Of a DNA stretch of 64,000 bases, positions 61,568 through 64,000 are shown piece by piece. The position numbers and the translations under genes are program-made. Below the pieces are notes generated by a model that saw only the letters and a program-made list of their open reading frames with translations, was not told the DNA's origin and searched no databases. The DNA is from Druceiella hillmani (taxonomy: Eukaryota > Arthropoda > Insecta > Lepidoptera > Hepialidae). The stretch spans positions 24,113,501 through 24,177,500 of the forward strand of contig JAYKKI010000005.1 in the NCBI GenBank assembly GCA_039881145.1, written 5' to 3'. Each line of letters opens with the position of its first letter. Position 1 is the stretch's first letter.

Positions 61568-62689
61568 TATTTATTGAGTCGTAAGAATTATTTATATTAA
61601 TCTATTTGCAAATAAAATTATTTCTTTTCACTATGTAAATATATTGCTCAGCGTGGATTCATACGCACATATTTGTCAAAAAATTTGAAGTGTAAGGATT
61701 TCGACATAGTTTTACGGTAAAATACATCGTAAACCAATCAAAAATAAAGTAAATCTTTTTTTTTATTTTAGTGGTTTTGGAAACAGAGAAAGGGAACCTA
61801 AACCAATGCTTTCTGCCACGCCACACCTTTACAATTATCTGCAATAAAAATTTGCAATATATTGTTATAATGCTAAATAATAAACCCTTTTAATCAATAC
61901 CTCCCACAAAAATTTGAAAATTTTATTTGACACTTATTGTATTTTCATGTAAATATGTTTAGGTGTTACCTACGGAATTATGAGAGAGTTGATATATATT
62001 ATTATTATGCACAATTTTAACTCTTTACGCAGAAAGATTTCACAGAAAAAGGGCTACCATAAACAGATGGATGTACTGACACACGAGTGATATCATAAAG
62101 ACTTGTTTTTCTTTTTCTTTTGTGTTATAGAATTTAATAGATTTTTAGATTGATAACTTATTACTTTCATTTAATACTTGATAATATCATGCTTAGTTTT
62201 TCAGTCAAAAACTTACCAAGTTTTTGTCATCTCCATCAACTGAATCGCACCTCTTTTCATCAATTTGGTAATCAATATGAAATTAGTATTGTAGACAATA
62301 GCATTATTCCGTACACCTCTAAGAGACGTGTAAAAAAGTATTTTTCCAAATAGCTTTACCCACAAAATAACATTAGAAAAGTCAGTGACAAATCAAATTC
62401 AAGAGGAAATAACAAATTACTATTCATTAGTCTACATACAGTTCACGCTATCGCCTATCTAAATCAGCGTTAGCAATGGTAACGGAATAAGAGAACATCG
62501 TTATCTGACATTTTATATTTCCTTCTCTTAATTTGTCTTTTTTATTTTTATAATTATCTACATTACTTTTTTTTCACGTGTTTCTGTTATTATTAACTTT
62601 TCCTCATACATAGTTATTACCTCTCTAATTAATTCTCTTATTTTTACTGGAAAAAGAAAAAGTCGTGAAGAGTAAAGTACTCAACCGTC
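61568..62689. other. AT-rich stretch without recognisable gene
   Basis: A 67-codon + frame (62150-62353) lacks a domain. Nothing else recognised. Confidence 0.45.
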
Positions 62690-62935
62690 TAACAGTGCCA
62701 CACGATCGTAACACTGAGGATTATGACATCATGGATAATATGACGGTGCACCTCGCGGGCTCCCGCGACTGATCCAGCTAAATTGGTCCGTCGTCGCTCA
62801 CTTGACGGACAATCATGGCCTGTTGAGGAGTGAGCGGCGGAAATCTTAGTCAATTACGCGACTGTTCGCATGAAGCTGCTGTGGTCTAGCCGAAGAGGTG
62901 GCTCGACGTTGATGACTGTTTATTTCATTTACATC
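62690..62935. other. GC- and CpG-rich patch with two small hairpins
   Basis: This is among the most GC-rich blocks in the window. TCGCGGG and CCCGCGA flank CT (62753-62768), and GTCCGTC and GACGGAC flank 11 bases (62786-62810). No tRNA, rRNA or snRNA fold is recognised, and coding frames are interrupted on both strands. It could be a promoter, a structured RNA, or a captured repeat. Confidence 0.35.
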
Positions 62936-63528
62936 TGACCATTTCGTAAGTTAGAATCGAGTTACGCTAGAACTTTGCATTTTTTTATTATTATCCAGCG
63001 AGAGGATATGAGAGCCATAGCGTGTACAGACTATGTTACATTAATTACGAAAAATAGCTGTAGTTTATTTTCTTTATCAATGCCGTATTATATGAAAATA
63101 ATGATTTTCCCAGTTTCTCTTACATCTATAAATTACTTAGTATTTCTAAAAAATACTATTACGTCGATCTCATTACCTTAGTCTTAAATAATTAGAAATA
63201 TATAATTATATAAGTATGTGGAGATTATTAATATAATTTTCACTAAGTGAGTAGGTAACAAGTTTCTGATCGTTTATAAGAAATCATATTTCAATCCACT
63301 TGATCTCCATAACTACGAATATAGATAGAGAACGTAGGGTTTACTATGTGGTCAAGCTGTTTATATAAACGGTGTTAGAAATAAGCTGCTGTCAATGGAC
63401 ATACATTCAACGATAGGAGAATTGTATTTCTCGTTATTTTAAAGTACTTTCGATATAACCTTTACCGAAATAAGCCTGGGGGGTCGGGGTCTACATATTT
63501 CGACATTTTATAAAATATTTGAATCTTT
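62936..63528. other. AT-rich stretch without recognisable gene
   Basis: Nothing recognised. Confidence 0.45.
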
Positions 63529-63690
63529 TTTAGGGTTTCGTAGTTAAACTAGGAATCTTTATATTTTCGCTACATATCCGTCTGTTTGTTCGTTTGTATG
63601 TCACAACTTTATATATTACGTTTGTACGTTTTATTATAAAAGTATATTACGGTTGTATGTCACAACTGTTTTACTCGCAGACTATTAGTG
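63529..63690 (+). repeat. Diverged moth-type dispersed repeat
   Basis: TTAGGGTTTCGTAGTTAAAC, TAGGAATCTTTATATTTTCG and CCGTCTGTTTGTTCGTTTGT occur in this order, and TATGTCACAACT recurs at about 63597 and 63657. The order recalls a repeat family ubiquitous in Lepidoptera whose consensus, from memory, begins TTAGGGTTCCGTAG. A more diverged relative is at 4862-5010. Confidence 0.6.
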
Positions 63691-64000
63691 CCATAAAATT
63701 GAAATTTAGTTACACATATTTATAATACCTAAAAAATTATGAAATTAATTATTTTCAAAGATATTTCTAGAGTTCCTACTGTAAATGCATTTTGTAGGTA
63801 TCGTTGAATAATGTGTTTCAAAAATATTGGGGGTGTGTCAGGAACACTTTTTTGAAACAGAGATTTAAAAAAAATGTAAGCTTTACAGTGGTAATTTTTG
63901 ATAGAGCAAGATATCTCCACCACCACTACAAGCTAATCCGTTATTTTGAATATGTGAAAAATATTCACAAAAGTAGTATATAAAATGAAATTAAAAGGAA

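Overview
This is eukaryotic DNA, very AT-rich, with no complete protein-coding gene I can support. The longest stop-to-stop reading frame encodes 110 residues, most long frames are simple-repeat shadows, and nothing resembles an operon, a Shine-Dalgarno site, CRISPR, rRNA or an intact tRNA. It reads as intergenic or long-intron sequence of an insect. Several diverged repeats (about 4862-5010, 52860-53060, 63529-63620) look, from memory, like repeats common in moth and butterfly genomes. The jockey/CR1-like LINE, the Tc1/mariner-superfamily remnant and the hAT fragment also fit an insect. Lepidoptera is my best guess; it is an inference, not proven.

Layout. 0-9 kb: a (TA)n tract at the left edge, a CpG-rich island near 2.25-2.5 kb, diverged duplications, a fold-back MITE (5711-5985) and the first copy of dispersed family A (8249-8530). 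9-15 kb: local duplications, including a 410-bp duplication in which one copy has gained a ~95-bp (TA)n tract, a 118-bp alternating purine-pyrimidine (Z-DNA-prone) tract, and a ~140-bp-unit satellite (13566-14241). 15-30 kb: mostly unique AT-rich DNA with long (TA)n loci, regulatory-looking motifs near 17 kb, a perfect hairpin (20160-20212), a 32-bp palindromic minisatellite (22154-22297) and the second fold-back MITE (29731-29990). 30-39 kb: a tRNA-like SINE candidate, a short non-autonomous hAT element with target-site duplication (32343-32665), a long inverted repeat (33003-33077) and the inverted second copy of family A.

39-50 kb: a four-copy array of a 123-bp unit, a GC-rich TTACCGG minisatellite, dispersed family B (40673-41075 and inverted 48335-48725), a 60-bp-unit array, and a 1.4-kb Tc1/mariner-superfamily element (43971-45372) with terminal inverted repeats and a broken transposase. 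50-64 kb: diverged insect-type repeats, a decayed LINE reverse transcriptase (53869-55208) whose catalytic FADD-type motif reads FADN, several perfect short-loop hairpins, and a GC-rich patch at 62690-62935.

No gene network can be described. The content is transposon decay, tandem duplication, microsatellite expansion and palindrome formation. The most interesting signals are the microsatellite born inside one paralogue, the set of perfect short-loop hairpins that look like template-switch products, the in-register 123-bp array, and two undescribed dispersed families present here as inverted pairs.
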